Shown: piece after piece, positions 56,901 to 64,000 of the stretch
How positions within the stretch are numbered: the first letter of the stretch is position 1
How the letters are laid out: each line of letters starts with the position of its first letter
Source: Pelagibacterium luteolum
GTDB taxonomy: Bacteria; Pseudomonadota; Alphaproteobacteria; Rhizobiales; Devosiaceae
Assembly: GCF_900100665.1 (NCBI RefSeq)
Contig: NZ_FNCS01000003.1
Location: forward strand, 124,001-188,000
Direction of reading: 5' to 3'
DNA length: 64,000 nucleotides
Translations under genes and position numbers: made by a program
Notes under the pieces: model-generated
The model's database searches: none
What the model was told of the DNA's origin: nothing
Seen by the model: only the letters and a program-made list of their open reading frames with translations

Positions 56901-56937
56901 GATTCCGGAACAAGCAACTAACGCTTGTTCCGGAATC
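56901..56937 (+). terminator. Hairpin after the nucleotidase gene
   Basis: A perfect 15-base stem (GATTCCGGAACAAGC and its complement) encloses a seven-base loop, 11 bases after the stop. No T-run follows, so it may act with the next hairpin. Confidence 0.6.
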
Positions 56938-56950
56938 GGCTACAGAGATC

Positions 56951-56981
56951 GGGCCTCAAGTTGAATCAGAACTTGAGGCCC
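56951..56981. terminator. Second hairpin in convergent spacer
   Basis: GGGCCTCAAGTT / AACTTGAGGCCC form a perfect 12-base stem with a seven-base loop, followed by GAGTTTT on the plus strand. It is probably the terminator of the nucleotidase gene. On the minus strand it lies 15 bases after the metallopeptidase stop and may serve that operon as well. Confidence 0.7.
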
Positions 56982-56995
56982 GAGTTTTGAAAGTC

Positions 56996-57904
56996 TCAGA
57001 TCGGGCCGGAGAACGTGTCACAGGCTCCCGCATCGCCAGACTGATAGCCGCGGTCGAACCACTCGCTGCGCTGCGCTGACGTGCCATGCGTGAAGGTCTT
57101 GGGAATCACCACGCCCTGCGTGCGCTCCTGGATCGCATCGTCGCCGATCTGCTCGGCGGCATTGATCGCTTCTGCGACATCGCCATCCTCCAGCAGATTT
57201 TCCTCGCCGATATAATTGGCCCACACCCCGGCATAACAATCGGCCTGCAATTCGATACGGACGGAATAGGCATTCGCCTCCTCCTCGCTCATCGACTGAA
57301 TGGCCTGAGCATACTCCGGCAAGACCCCCGTCAAATTCTGGACGTGATGCCCCACTTCGTGCGCGATCACGTAGGCCTGCGCGAAGTCGCCCGGCGCGCC
57401 GAACTGCTGGCGCAGCGTGTCATAAAACGTAAGATCGATATAAACGCTCTGGTCCGCCGGGCAATAAAATGGACCGGTCCGCGCATCGGCCAGCCCGCAC
57501 GCCGATTGATCGCTGCCGGAAAACAGCACTACCGTCGCGGGTACGTAGGTCATGCCGTTCTCGATGAACACTTCCGTCCAGAGATCCTCGGTGTCCTGAA
57601 CGACAACAGCGACGAAATCGGCGAGATCGTCTTCGCCCGCTTCGGGCAGCGGCCGCGAGACCGATCCCCTATCGCCCGTTCCCGTACCGAGTGAGCCATC
57701 AAGCAATGAAAGTGGATTGATGCCCAATACCGCGCCGACGATCAGGATAATGACGATGGCGCCGATACCCAGCCCACCGCCGCCGGGTCCGGTGGGAATG
57801 CGAATGCCCGATCCGCCGACGCCTGCCGATCGACCGAACATGCCACCACCCGAACCGCGACGGTCCTGGACGTTGCTAGACCGCTTGCGCCCGCGCCACT
57901 TCAT
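56996..57904 (-). CDS. Neutral zinc metallopeptidase, YpfJ family
   Basis: The 302-residue membrane-anchored protein has a basic, Gly-rich N-terminal part, one helix (about 47-67, IGAIVIILIVGAVLGINPL), then the protease domain. The zinc motif is HEVGHH (near 181-186), and downstream is ELQADCYAGVWAN with the third-ligand Glu/Asp region. It would face the periplasm. The family includes YpfJ of E. coli, with no firm substrate. It follows the cupin gene by nine bases, in an operon with an EcfG-type promoter. Confidence 0.88.
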   Translation of the reverse strand: MKWRGRKRSSNVQDRRGSGGGMFGRSAGVGGSGIRIPTGPGGGGLGIGAIVIILIVGAVLGINPLSLLDGSLGTGTGDRGSVSRPLPEAGEDDLADFVAVVVQDTEDLWTEVFIENGMTYVPATVVLFSGSDQSACGLADARTGPFYCPADQSVYIDLTFYDTLRQQFGAPGDFAQAYVIAHEVGHHVQNLTGVLPEYAQAIQSMSEEEANAYSVRIELQADCYAGVWANYIGEENLLEDGDVAEAINAAEQIGDDAIQERTQGVVIPKTFTHGTSAQRSEWFDRGYQSGDAGACDTFSGPI

Positions 57905-57913
57905 TGCAATCCC

Positions 57914-58423
57914 TCAATGCCAGACTTCGACCAAAGGCCCCGATGCACCACACACCGGATCCGATTTTGGCAACGGAACATGAGCGAGATTGTCATTGGC
58001 AATCACCCGCTCACGCTCCTCGCCCACCAAGACATCCCAATCCTGGCCGGGCGGATAGGCGCCAACGACAGCAAAATCGTCGGATGCACTTTCCAGCTTG
58101 TGCGCCACACCAGCCGGTATGACGACGACATCGCCGACAGCAAGGTCAACGACCTCACCGTTCGGACCGCCAAGCGCAACCCTTGCCGAGCCAGCGCAGA
58201 CCCCGAGCACCTCATGGGCCGTCGAATGATAATGATGATAATCGTAGATCGAAGCGACCCATTGAGCTGGCCAGTTATTGGCCGCAAACATCGCTTCGAT
58301 CCGGCTGCTGGTCACCTCCCCCTCCAGAGCCCGCCGGTAGATGAGCACCGGCATGAAACTGTTGGGGAAGGTTCCGTCGTCAGCGAAAACCCTGCTTTCG
58401 ACGCGTGAGCAGTCACCCTGCAT
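57914..58423 (-). CDS. Cupin family protein (YjlB-like)
   Basis: The 169-residue protein has a single cupin barrel, with YHHYHSTAHEVLGVCAGSARVALGG as motif 1 (His, His, Glu ligands) and GDVVVIPAGVAHKLE as motif 2 with the last His. This suggests a metal-binding barrel, enzymatic or regulatory. No signal peptide. Its ATG overlaps the stop of the preceding small membrane protein (TAATG). It is flanked by the metallopeptidase gene. Confidence 0.85.
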   Translation of the reverse strand: MQGDCSRVESRVFADDGTFPNSFMPVLIYRRALEGEVTSSRIEAMFAANNWPAQWVASIYDYHHYHSTAHEVLGVCAGSARVALGGPNGEVVDLAVGDVVVIPAGVAHKLESASDDFAVVGAYPPGQDWDVLVGEERERVIANDNLAHVPLPKSDPVCGASGPLVEVWH

Positions 58424-58611
58424 TACTGGGTGACTTCAACCGCAGGCACATCGACCGAAACGGTGCCGCCGGCGCCACCGGAATTGACATTGACGAAATA
58501 AATGATGCCGACGATGACGATCAGGGCGACGATAACCGCCGCAATCAATCCACCGCTGCCACCGCCACCATTGCCGTTGACGATAACCGTTTCACGTTCG
58601 CGCTCAACCAT
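58423..58611 (-). CDS. Small single-pass membrane protein, Gly-rich
   Basis: The 62-residue protein has a charged N terminus (MVERERETVIV), a Gly stretch, one helix (about 22-41, LIAAVIVALIVIVGIIYFV) and a short polar tail. It resembles the gene at 43250 in layout (charged N terminus, single helix, Val/Ala/Pro end), although that one has a long tail. ATG at 58611 with GAGGG upstream. It has an EcfG-type promoter and is translationally coupled to the cupin gene. Confidence 0.68.
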   Translation of the reverse strand: MVERERETVIVNGNGGGGSGGLIAAVIVALIVIVGIIYFVNVNSGGAGGTVSVDVPAVEVTQ

Positions 58612-58651
58612 CTTGATATCCCTCGTTCGGTTGGGTTGTAATGGCTGGAGA

Positions 58652-58676
58652 AACGGCGATTGCCCCCCTTTGTTCC
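58652..58676 (-). promoter_or_regulatory. EcfG-type promoter of the small membrane protein/cupin/peptidase operon
   Basis: On the minus strand GGAAC (58676-58672), 16 bases, CGTT (58655-58652), about 41 bases before the ATG at 58611. It would drive three co-directional genes. Confidence 0.78.
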
Positions 58677-58755
58677 GCCGCTCCTGATAACCCCGCATTA
58701 TTTGTCGCCTTGCCGCAACACCGCGCCGACAACCCTCAGAATAAGTGACTTTCAC

Positions 58756-59214
58756 ATGATCGAGACGACCATTCGCGCCGCCACACGGGACGACCTTGCA
58801 TTCATCATCGCTCTGATCGAAGAAGATAGCGTCTATGGTTCGACCGAAGATGCCGCAAACCCGCAAGCCCCTGGCTATCTCGCAGCCTTGGCTGCCATTG
58901 ATGCAGACCCCAACCAGATGCTCTTGATCGCGACCTTGGATGGTGAGCCCGTCGGCACATTCCAGCTCACGTTCACGCCCGGCATTTCCCGTCGCGGTGC
59001 TTGGCGCTGCACGGTCGAAAACGTCCATGTATCGGCCACGCACCGCAACAAACGCATCGGCGAGCAGATGATGGCCTGGGCCGCCGACCAGGCCAGAGCG
59101 CGCGGCTGTGCCTTCGTGCAGCTGACCTCCAATAAACAAAGAACCGACGCGCATCGATTTTACGAGCGCATCGGTTTTTCCAAGAGCCACGAAGGCTTTA
59201 AGCTAAAGCTCTGA
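58756..59214 (+). CDS. GNAT family acetyltransferase
   Basis: The 152-residue protein fills the GNAT fold: TIRAATRDDLAFIIALI at the start, VENVHVSATHRNKRIGEQMM with the acetyl-CoA pyrophosphate loop (HRNKRIG), and a C-terminal DAHRFYERIGFSKSHEGFK. Substrate unknown. The ATG at 58756 gives the family start; the longer frame overlaps the EcfG promoter. No clear ribosome site. Its stop lies in a hairpin that serves the convergent aldo/keto reductase gene. Confidence 0.88.
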   Translation: MIETTIRAATRDDLAFIIALIEEDSVYGSTEDAANPQAPGYLAALAAIDADPNQMLLIATLDGEPVGTFQLTFTPGISRRGAWRCTVENVHVSATHRNKRIGEQMMAWAADQARARGCAFVQLTSNKQRTDAHRFYERIGFSKSHEGFKLKL

Positions 59215-59228
59215 ATCGGATTCAGAGC
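59208..59228 (-). terminator. Terminator of the aldo/keto reductase gene
   Basis: GCTCTGAAT / ATTCAGAGC form a nine-base stem with a three-base loop, followed on the minus strand by TTTAGC. The plus-strand GNAT gene stops inside it. Confidence 0.65.
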
Positions 59229-59237
59229 CTTAACGTC

Positions 59238-60077
59238 TTAAACCTGAGAAAACTCAGCCTCGTCGGGATTGGCCCCTGTCCGGCCATCCGCGCTGTCGAG
59301 CGTGTCGATCCGCGCCATATCATCAGCATCGAGTTCGAAGTCGAACACCTGGAAATTCTGCTTGATGCGCTCCGGGTTCGACGACTTCGGAATGACGATC
59401 AGCCCGTTCTGGATGTGCCAGCGGATCGTAACCTGAGCTGCCGTCTTTCCATGCTTCTCGCCGATTGATTTCAGCTCCGCATTGTCGAGCACGTCGCCGG
59501 TCCCGAGCGGGCTCCAGCTCTCGGTCTTGATACCGTGCTTTTCATGGAACGCCCGTAGTGGCTTCTGCTGGAAAGCTGGAGACAGCTCGATCTGATCGAC
59601 CACGGGCGTCACACCCGTTTCTGCAATCAGCTTTTCCAGATGCGCCTCATGAAAATTGGACACCCCGATCGATTTGATCCGGCCATCCTCCTTGAGCTTG
59701 ATAAATGCCTTGAACGTATCAACGAAATTGCCGGTGCGCGGGAGCGGCCAGTGGATCAGGTAGAGATCGAGAACATCCACCCCGAGATTGGTCATCGTCT
59801 CGTCGAATGTGCTGAGCGTCGAGTCATACCCATGCCGACCACTCGGAAGCTTGCTGGTGATATAAAGCTCGTCACGCGCCACGCCTGAAGCCTTGAGCGC
59901 ATCCCCCAGCGCGGCCTCGTTCCGATACGCATAAGCTGTGTCGAAATGCCGATAGCCCGCTTCGAGCGCCGCCTCGACGACGATGGGCATATTGGTCGCG
60001 TCTAGCTTCCAGGTACCCAGGCCCAATTGCGGAATCGAATGCCCATCGGCAAGCGTTATGGATGTCTGCTGAGGCAT
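59238..60077 (-). CDS. Aldo/keto reductase
   Basis: This NADPH-dependent cytosolic reductase of the 2,5-diketo-gluconate/aldose reductase group has 279 residues. The motifs are GYRHFDTAYAYRNEAALG with catalytic Asp/Tyr, ITSKLPSG with Lys, LIHWPLP with His, and the cofactor end VIPKSSNPERIKQNF. The substrate is not predictable. ATG with AAAGGAG six bases upstream. Divergent from the carB leader. Confidence 0.92.
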   Translation of the reverse strand: MPQQTSITLADGHSIPQLGLGTWKLDATNMPIVVEAALEAGYRHFDTAYAYRNEAALGDALKASGVARDELYITSKLPSGRHGYDSTLSTFDETMTNLGVDVLDLYLIHWPLPRTGNFVDTFKAFIKLKEDGRIKSIGVSNFHEAHLEKLIAETGVTPVVDQIELSPAFQQKPLRAFHEKHGIKTESWSPLGTGDVLDNAELKSIGEKHGKTAAQVTIRWHIQNGLIVIPKSSNPERIKQNFQVFDFELDADDMARIDTLDSADGRTGANPDEAEFSQV

Positions 60078-60191
60078 GAGGGCGCTCCTTTAAACGGTGA
60101 GACGAAAGATCGCGATAGACGGCAAACCGCCGGTTGGCGCAGTCCAGTCTATGCGCTGGCGCAGAAAACGCCAGATTGGGGAAAAGAATCC

Positions 60192-60242
60192 ATGCCTAAA
60201 CGCTGGAAATCCCTATTCGGTTGCTCTAAGGAGACCGCCTAG
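60192..60242 (+). CDS. Possible 16-codon upstream frame before carB
   Basis: A short frame encodes MPKRWKSLFGCSKETA. Its first 14 bases (starting two bases before the ATG) are identical to those of carB, so carB's start region looks duplicated 122 bases upstream in another frame. A GGGA-type site lies upstream. The frame ends 71 bases before carB. It could be a regulatory leader or a relic duplication. No attenuator hairpin was found between them. Confidence 0.35.
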   Translation: MPKRWKSLFGCSKETA

Positions 60243-60313
60243 CCAAGTGAATCCGAAGCCTGTCCGACGCGCGTCGCCTCCCTGCCGCGCGCTCGCTGCA
60301 CGAGAAGCACCCC

Positions 60314-63300
60314 ATGCCTAAACGCACAGACATCAAATCCATCCTCATCATCGGGGCTGGACCGATTATTATCGGCCAGGCCTGCGAATTCGATTACTCG
60401 GGGACCCAGGCCTGCAAGGCCCTGCGCGAAGAGGGCTACCGTATTATTCTGGTGAACTCCAATCCCGCAACGATCATGACCGACCCGGACGTGGCCGATG
60501 CGACCTACATGGAGCCCATCACTCCCGAAGTCGTCGCCAAGATCATCGAAAAGGAGCGCCCCGACGCTCTCCTCCCCACCATGGGCGGCCAGACGGCACT
60601 CAACTGCGCGCTGTCGCTCAACAAGATGGGCGTGCTCGAAAAATTCGGCGTCGAAATGATCGGCGCCAACGCCGAGGCCATCGATAAGGCAGAAGACCGC
60701 GAGCTTTTCCGCGACGCCATGACCAAGATCGGGCTCGCGACGCCAACCTCGCGCCTCGCCCACAACACCATTGAAGCCCTGCAGGCGCTCGAAGTGATCG
60801 GCCTGCCCGCCATCATTCGCCCCAGCTTCACGCTTGGCGGCACCGGCGGCGGCATCGCCTACAACCGCGAAGAATACCTCGCGATCTGCGAATCGGGCAT
60901 CGACGCCTCGCCCACCAATGAAGTCCTGATCGAGGAATCCGTCCTCGGCTGGAAAGAGTATGAGATGGAAGTTGTCCGCGACAAGAAGGACAACTGCATC
61001 ATCGTCTGCTCGATCGAAAACATCGATCCAATGGGCGTCCATACAGGCGATTCGATCACCGTCGCCCCAGCCCTGACGCTGACCGACAAGGAATACCAGA
61101 TCATGCGCGACGCCTCGCTGGCGGTCCTGCGCGAGATCGGTGTCGAAACCGGCGGCTCCAACGTCCAGTTCGCGATCAATCCCGAAGATGGTCGCATGAT
61201 CGTCATCGAAATGAACCCGCGTGTGTCGCGCTCATCCGCGCTTGCCTCGAAAGCCACGGGCTTTCCCATCGCCAAGGTCGCCGCGCGTCTGGCCGTCGGC
61301 TACACCCTCGACGAACTCGAAAACGACATCACGGGCGGCGCCACGCCAGCCTCGTTCGAGCCGACCATCGACTACGTCGTCACCAAGATCCCGCGCTTCG
61401 CCTTCGAGAAATTCCCCGGCGCAGACAATCGCCTGACCACATCGATGAAGTCGGTCGGCGAAGCCATGGCCATCGGACGCTCCTTCCCCGAATCGCTGCA
61501 AAAAGCCCTGCGCTCGCTCGAAACCGGCCTGACCGGCCTCAACGAAATCGGCATTCCTGGCCTTGGCGAAGGCGATGACAAGAACGCCGTCCGCGCTGCC
61601 CTCGGCACGCCCACGCCCGACCGCCTGCTCTGGGTCGCCGAAGCCATGCGGCTTGGTTACGATCACGAGATGATCCACGAGGCCTGCCGCATCGATCCTT
61701 GGTTCCTCGAACAGATACAGGCCATCGTCGACACCGAAAAGAAAGTGCGCGAGCACGGACTGCCCGAAAGCGAAAGCCAGATGCGCATGCTCAAGGCGAT
61801 GGGCTTTTCCGACCCGCGCCTCGCTGAGCTCTCCGGCAAGACGCCAAAGCAGGTGCTCAACCACCGTCACGCCCTCGGCGTGCGCCCGGTCTATAAGCGC
61901 ATCGACACCTCGGCGGCCGAATTCGCCTCGCCGACCGCTTACATGTATTCGACATACGAAATGCCGTTCGCCGGTGCGGTTGCCGACGAAGCGCGTCCGT
62001 CCGATCGGAAAAAGGTCGTGATCCTCGGCGGCGGCCCGAACCGCATCGGACAAGGCATCGAGTTCGATTACTGCTGCTGCCACGCTGCATTCGCCCTGTC
62101 GGATGCCGGCTACGAAACCATCATGGTCAACTGCAACCCAGAGACCGTGTCGACCGACTACGATACGTCCGACCGCCTTTATTTCGAGCCGCTAACCGAA
62201 GAAGACGTCATCGAAATCCTTACCACCGAAAAGCAGAACGGCACGCTGCACGGCGTCATCGTCCAGTTCGGTGGCCAGACCCCGCTCAAGCTTGCCGCAG
62301 CTGTCGAACGCGCCGGCGTGCCGATCCTTGGCACGCAGCCCGACAAGATCGACCTCGCCGAAGATCGCGACCAGTTCATGAAGCTCTTAAACCGGCTCGA
62401 TCTGACCCAACCCAAGAATGGCATCGCCTATTCGCTCGAGCAGTCGCGCATCGTTGCGGAAGGCTTGGGCTATCCGCTCGTCATCCGCCCGTCCAACGTT
62501 CTGGGCGGCCGCGCCATGATGATCTGTCATTCGGCAGAGGATTTTGAGCGCTACGTCCAGTCGACCCTGACCGAACTGGTCCCGCCCGATATCCGCCAGC
62601 GCTACCCCAACGACAAGACCGGCCAGATCAATTCGGTCCTCGCCAACAACCCGCTATTGTTCGATAGCTATCTTCAGGGCGCCGTCGAAATCGACGTCGA
62701 CTGCCTCTCGGACGGGACTGACGTCTTTGTGGCGGGCATCATGGAGCATATCGAAGAAGCCGGCATCCACTCCGGCGACAGCGCATGCTCGCTCCCCCCG
62801 CACTCGCTCAGCCCGGAAATCATCGCCGAACTCAAGCGCCAGGCCGGCGAGATGGCTCGCGCCCTCAGCGTTGGCGGCCTCATGAACGTCCAGTTTGCCC
62901 TTAAGGACAACACCCTCTTCGTTCTTGAAGTGAACCCGCGCGCATCGCGCACGGTGCCCTTCGTGGCAAAGGTCATCGGCTACCCGATCGCCAAGATCGC
63001 GGCCCGCATCATGGCTGGCGAAAAGCTCGCATCCTTTGGCCTGGAAGAACGCGTCCTCGAACATATCGCCATCAAGGAAGCCGTCTTCCCCTTCGCACGC
63101 TTCCCGGGCGTCGATACGGTTCTCGGCCCGGAAATGAAGTCGACGGGCGAAGTCATCGGCCTTGATACCGATTACGCCATGGCCTTCGCGAAATCGCAGC
63201 TTGGAGCCAGCGTCAAAGTACCCCGCGAGGGCACAGTGTTCGTCTCGGTCCGCGACGACGACAAAGCCGCCATCGTCGACTCGATCCGCAATCTTTCCGC

Positions 63301-63625
63301 CGCGGGCTTCAAGATCATCGCGACCGGTGGAACGCAGCGGTTCTTTGCAGAACAGGGCATCGCCTGCGCCAAGATCAACAAGGTGCTGGAAGGCCGTCCG
63401 CACATCGTGGACGCCATCAAGAACGGCGACGTGCAATTGGTCATCAACACCACCGATGGCGCCAAGGCCGTGTCCGACAGCCGCGACATCCGCCGCGCCG
63501 CTCTGATGAGCAAAGTGCCCTACTACACGACAATCCCGGGCGCTGTCGCTGCAGCCGAAGGCATCATCGCCTACCGCAGCGGCAATTTGACGGTGCGACC
63601 GCTGCAGGATTACTTCGCAGCATGA
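60314..63625 (+). CDS. carB: Carbamoyl-phosphate synthase, large subunit
   Basis: The subunit makes carbamoyl phosphate from bicarbonate, ammonia and two ATP. The 1103-residue protein has two ATP-grasp halves, the first opening [22 protein letters not shown] and the second [19 protein letters not shown] near residue 565. The oligomerisation region lies between them. A C-terminal MGS-like allosteric domain follows (about 950-1080), with [16 protein letters not shown]. The length is normal. The ribosome site is weak (GAGAAG six bases before the ATG). A terminator follows. Confidence 0.96.
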   Translation: MPKRTDIKSILIIGAGPIIIGQACEFDYSGTQACKALREEGYRIILVNSNPATIMTDPDVADATYMEPITPEVVAKIIEKERPDALLPTMGGQTALNCALSLNKMGVLEKFGVEMIGANAEAIDKAEDRELFRDAMTKIGLATPTSRLAHNTIEALQALEVIGLPAIIRPSFTLGGTGGGIAYNREEYLAICESGIDASPTNEVLIEESVLGWKEYEMEVVRDKKDNCIIVCSIENIDPMGVHTGDSITVAPALTLTDKEYQIMRDASLAVLREIGVETGGSNVQFAINPEDGRMIVIEMNPRVSRSSALASKATGFPIAKVAARLAVGYTLDELENDITGGATPASFEPTIDYVVTKIPRFAFEKFPGADNRLTTSMKSVGEAMAIGRSFPESLQKALRSLETGLTGLNEIGIPGLGEGDDKNAVRAALGTPTPDRLLWVAEAMRLGYDHEMIHEACRIDPWFLEQIQAIVDTEKKVREHGLPESESQMRMLKAMGFSDPRLAELSGKTPKQVLNHRHALGVRPVYKRIDTSAAEFASPTAYMYSTYEMPFAGAVADEARPSDRKKVVILGGGPNRIGQGIEFDYCCCHAAFALSDAGYETIMVNCNPETVSTDYDTSDRLYFEPLTEEDVIEILTTEKQNGTLHGVIVQFGGQTPLKLAAAVERAGVPILGTQPDKIDLAEDRDQFMKLLNRLDLTQPKNGIAYSLEQSRIVAEGLGYPLVIRPSNVLGGRAMMICHSAEDFERYVQSTLTELVPPDIRQRYPNDKTGQINSVLANNPLLFDSYLQGAVEIDVDCLSDGTDVFVAGIMEHIEEAGIHSGDSACSLPPHSLSPEIIAELKRQAGEMARALSVGGLMNVQFALKDNTLFVLEVNPRASRTVPFVAKVIGYPIAKIAARIMAGEKLASFGLEERVLEHIAIKEAVFPFARFPGVDTVLGPEMKSTGEVIGLDTDYAMAFAKSQLGASVKVPREGTVFVSVRDDDKAAIVDSIRNLSAAGFKIIATGGTQRFFAEQGIACAKINKVLEGRPHIVDAIKNGDVQLVINTTDGAKAVSDSRDIRRAALMSKVPYYTTIPGAVAAAEGIIAYRSGNLTVRPLQDYFAA

Positions 63626-63630
63626 TCTTG

Positions 63631-63657
63631 AGGGGCGCCACGGCGCCCCTTTCTTTT
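63631..63657 (+). terminator. Terminator of carB
   Basis: AGGGGCGC and GCGCCCCT form an eight-base stem with a four-base loop, followed by TTCTTTT. It begins five bases after the stop. Confidence 0.85.
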
Positions 63658-63876
63658 CGGGCCACAGCGCCGCTCCATCCGCACGACCGACATTCCCGCT
63701 CGCTTGACCCGATCGCGTCAGAGCGTATATTCGGCCGCATGTTCATGACGTCCAAAAATTTCGCCGTCTTCCTGAGCGCCTGATCCGGCGCTTTCCTCAT
63801 GGGAAGCTTGTTTGAGCCGGGCCCGCGCCCGACCAGCCGCTATACGCGGCAACGCGAACTCATGGACTATCCAACA

Positions 63877-64000
63877 ATGCCCAATACACCGAACGCGCTT
63901 ACGCAGGCGCAGATCGACTCCTTTATTGCCGACGGTTTCGTCCGGATCGACAACGCCTTCCCGCGCGAATACGCCGACGAAGGCCGCGCCATTCTCTGGC
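63877..64000 (+). CDS. Phytanoyl-CoA dioxygenase-like protein, N-terminal fragment
   Basis: The last frame opens MPNTPNALTQAQIDSFIADG and continues with FVRIDNAFPREYADEGRAILW before the window ends. The LTQAQIDSFIADGFV opening is that of PhyH-family 2-oxoglutarate/Fe(II) oxygenases, whose His-Asp-His iron site would lie beyond the edge. Starts at 63799 and 63862 are in the same frame and possible. No strong ribosome site separates them. Confidence 0.6.
   Translation, partial: MPNTPNALTQAQIDSFIADGFVRIDNAFPREYADEGRAILW

Noticed and set aside
54916-56913. 665-codon open frame on the minus strand opposite the nucleotidase gene
   Set aside because: No motif and an unnatural composition; the plus frame has all metallophosphatase motifs.
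60239-62083. Long minus-strand frames opposite carB (60239-61042 and 61232-62083)
   Set aside because: Shadows of carB, whose frame is fully supported by ATP-grasp motifs.
63739-63783. 14-codon frame (MFMTSKNFAVFLSA) before the last gene
   Set aside because: No ribosome site and no hairpin of a leader-peptide attenuator; probably chance.

Overview
The window is high-GC chromosomal DNA from an alphaproteobacterium, most likely of the order Hyphomicrobiales (Rhizobiales). The strongest evidence is a phyR / nepR / ecfG general stress response locus, which is restricted to Alphaproteobacteria. The glgPBCA-pgm-glgX gene order and a dnaG-rpoD block close to carA agree with this. A Devosiaceae (Pelagibacterium/Devosia-like) source is my guess from the overall gene set, not something the sequence proves. 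No phage, insertion sequence, CRISPR array or rRNA operon was seen.

Layout. 0.1-11.4 kb: a six-gene glycogen operon on the minus strand (glgP, glgB, glgC, glgA, pgm, glgX), with overlapping ends and several non-ATG starts. 11.7-18.0 kb: a general stress response island. It holds a sensor kinase of the HWE/HisKA_2 type, the anti-anti-sigma response regulator PhyR, the anti-sigma factor NepR, the sigma factor EcfG, a DUF883 protein, membrane proteins and a secreted PRC-barrel protein. Nine matches to the EcfG promoter (GGAAC, 16-17 bases, CGTT) were found by eye in non-coding DNA. Seven lie in this island, one at 43.1 kb and one at 58.7 kb. One of them sits directly upstream of an apparent small RNA of about 80 nt with a C-rich loop and a strong terminator, which resembles the stress-regulated sRNA GsrN of Caulobacter. 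18.0-22.8 kb: housekeeping genes (flavoprotein, L,D-transpeptidase, Uup ABC-F ATPase, EEP-family phosphohydrolase).

22.9-39.8 kb: the most unusual part. Two divergent operons meet at a palindrome-rich spacer (31.7-32.0 kb). Leftward run a PQQ-dependent dehydrogenase with an N-terminal cytochrome c domain, a MoxJ-like periplasmic binding protein, a membrane protein of unknown function and a 1381-residue protein with two von Willebrand A domains. Rightward run an S2P-like membrane protein without its catalytic residues, a MoxR ATPase, a DUF58 protein, the two halves of a DrrA/ABC-2 type transporter separated by a complete NitT/TauT-type importer, and a second MoxJ-like binding protein. The set recalls the mxa/xox (methanol dehydrogenase) and ped accessory genes, but in a rearranged and partly fused form. 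I infer a periplasmic alcohol/polyol oxidation system with its own maturation machinery and transporters. Its substrate and metal are unknown.

39.8-64 kb: a 3-mercaptopyruvate sulfurtransferase next to a CAU-anticodon tRNA, a SIMPL-domain protein, a TauE/SafE permease, a YjbQ protein, small Ala/Pro-rich membrane proteins, a large OmpA-family protein with an acidic Pro/Ala/Glu region, rpoD-dnaG-yqeY, carA, a periplasmic 5'-nucleotidase family enzyme, a metallopeptidase/cupin/small membrane protein operon with an EcfG-type promoter, an aldo/keto reductase, carB with a short upstream reading frame, and the start of a phytanoyl-CoA-dioxygenase-like gene cut by the window end.
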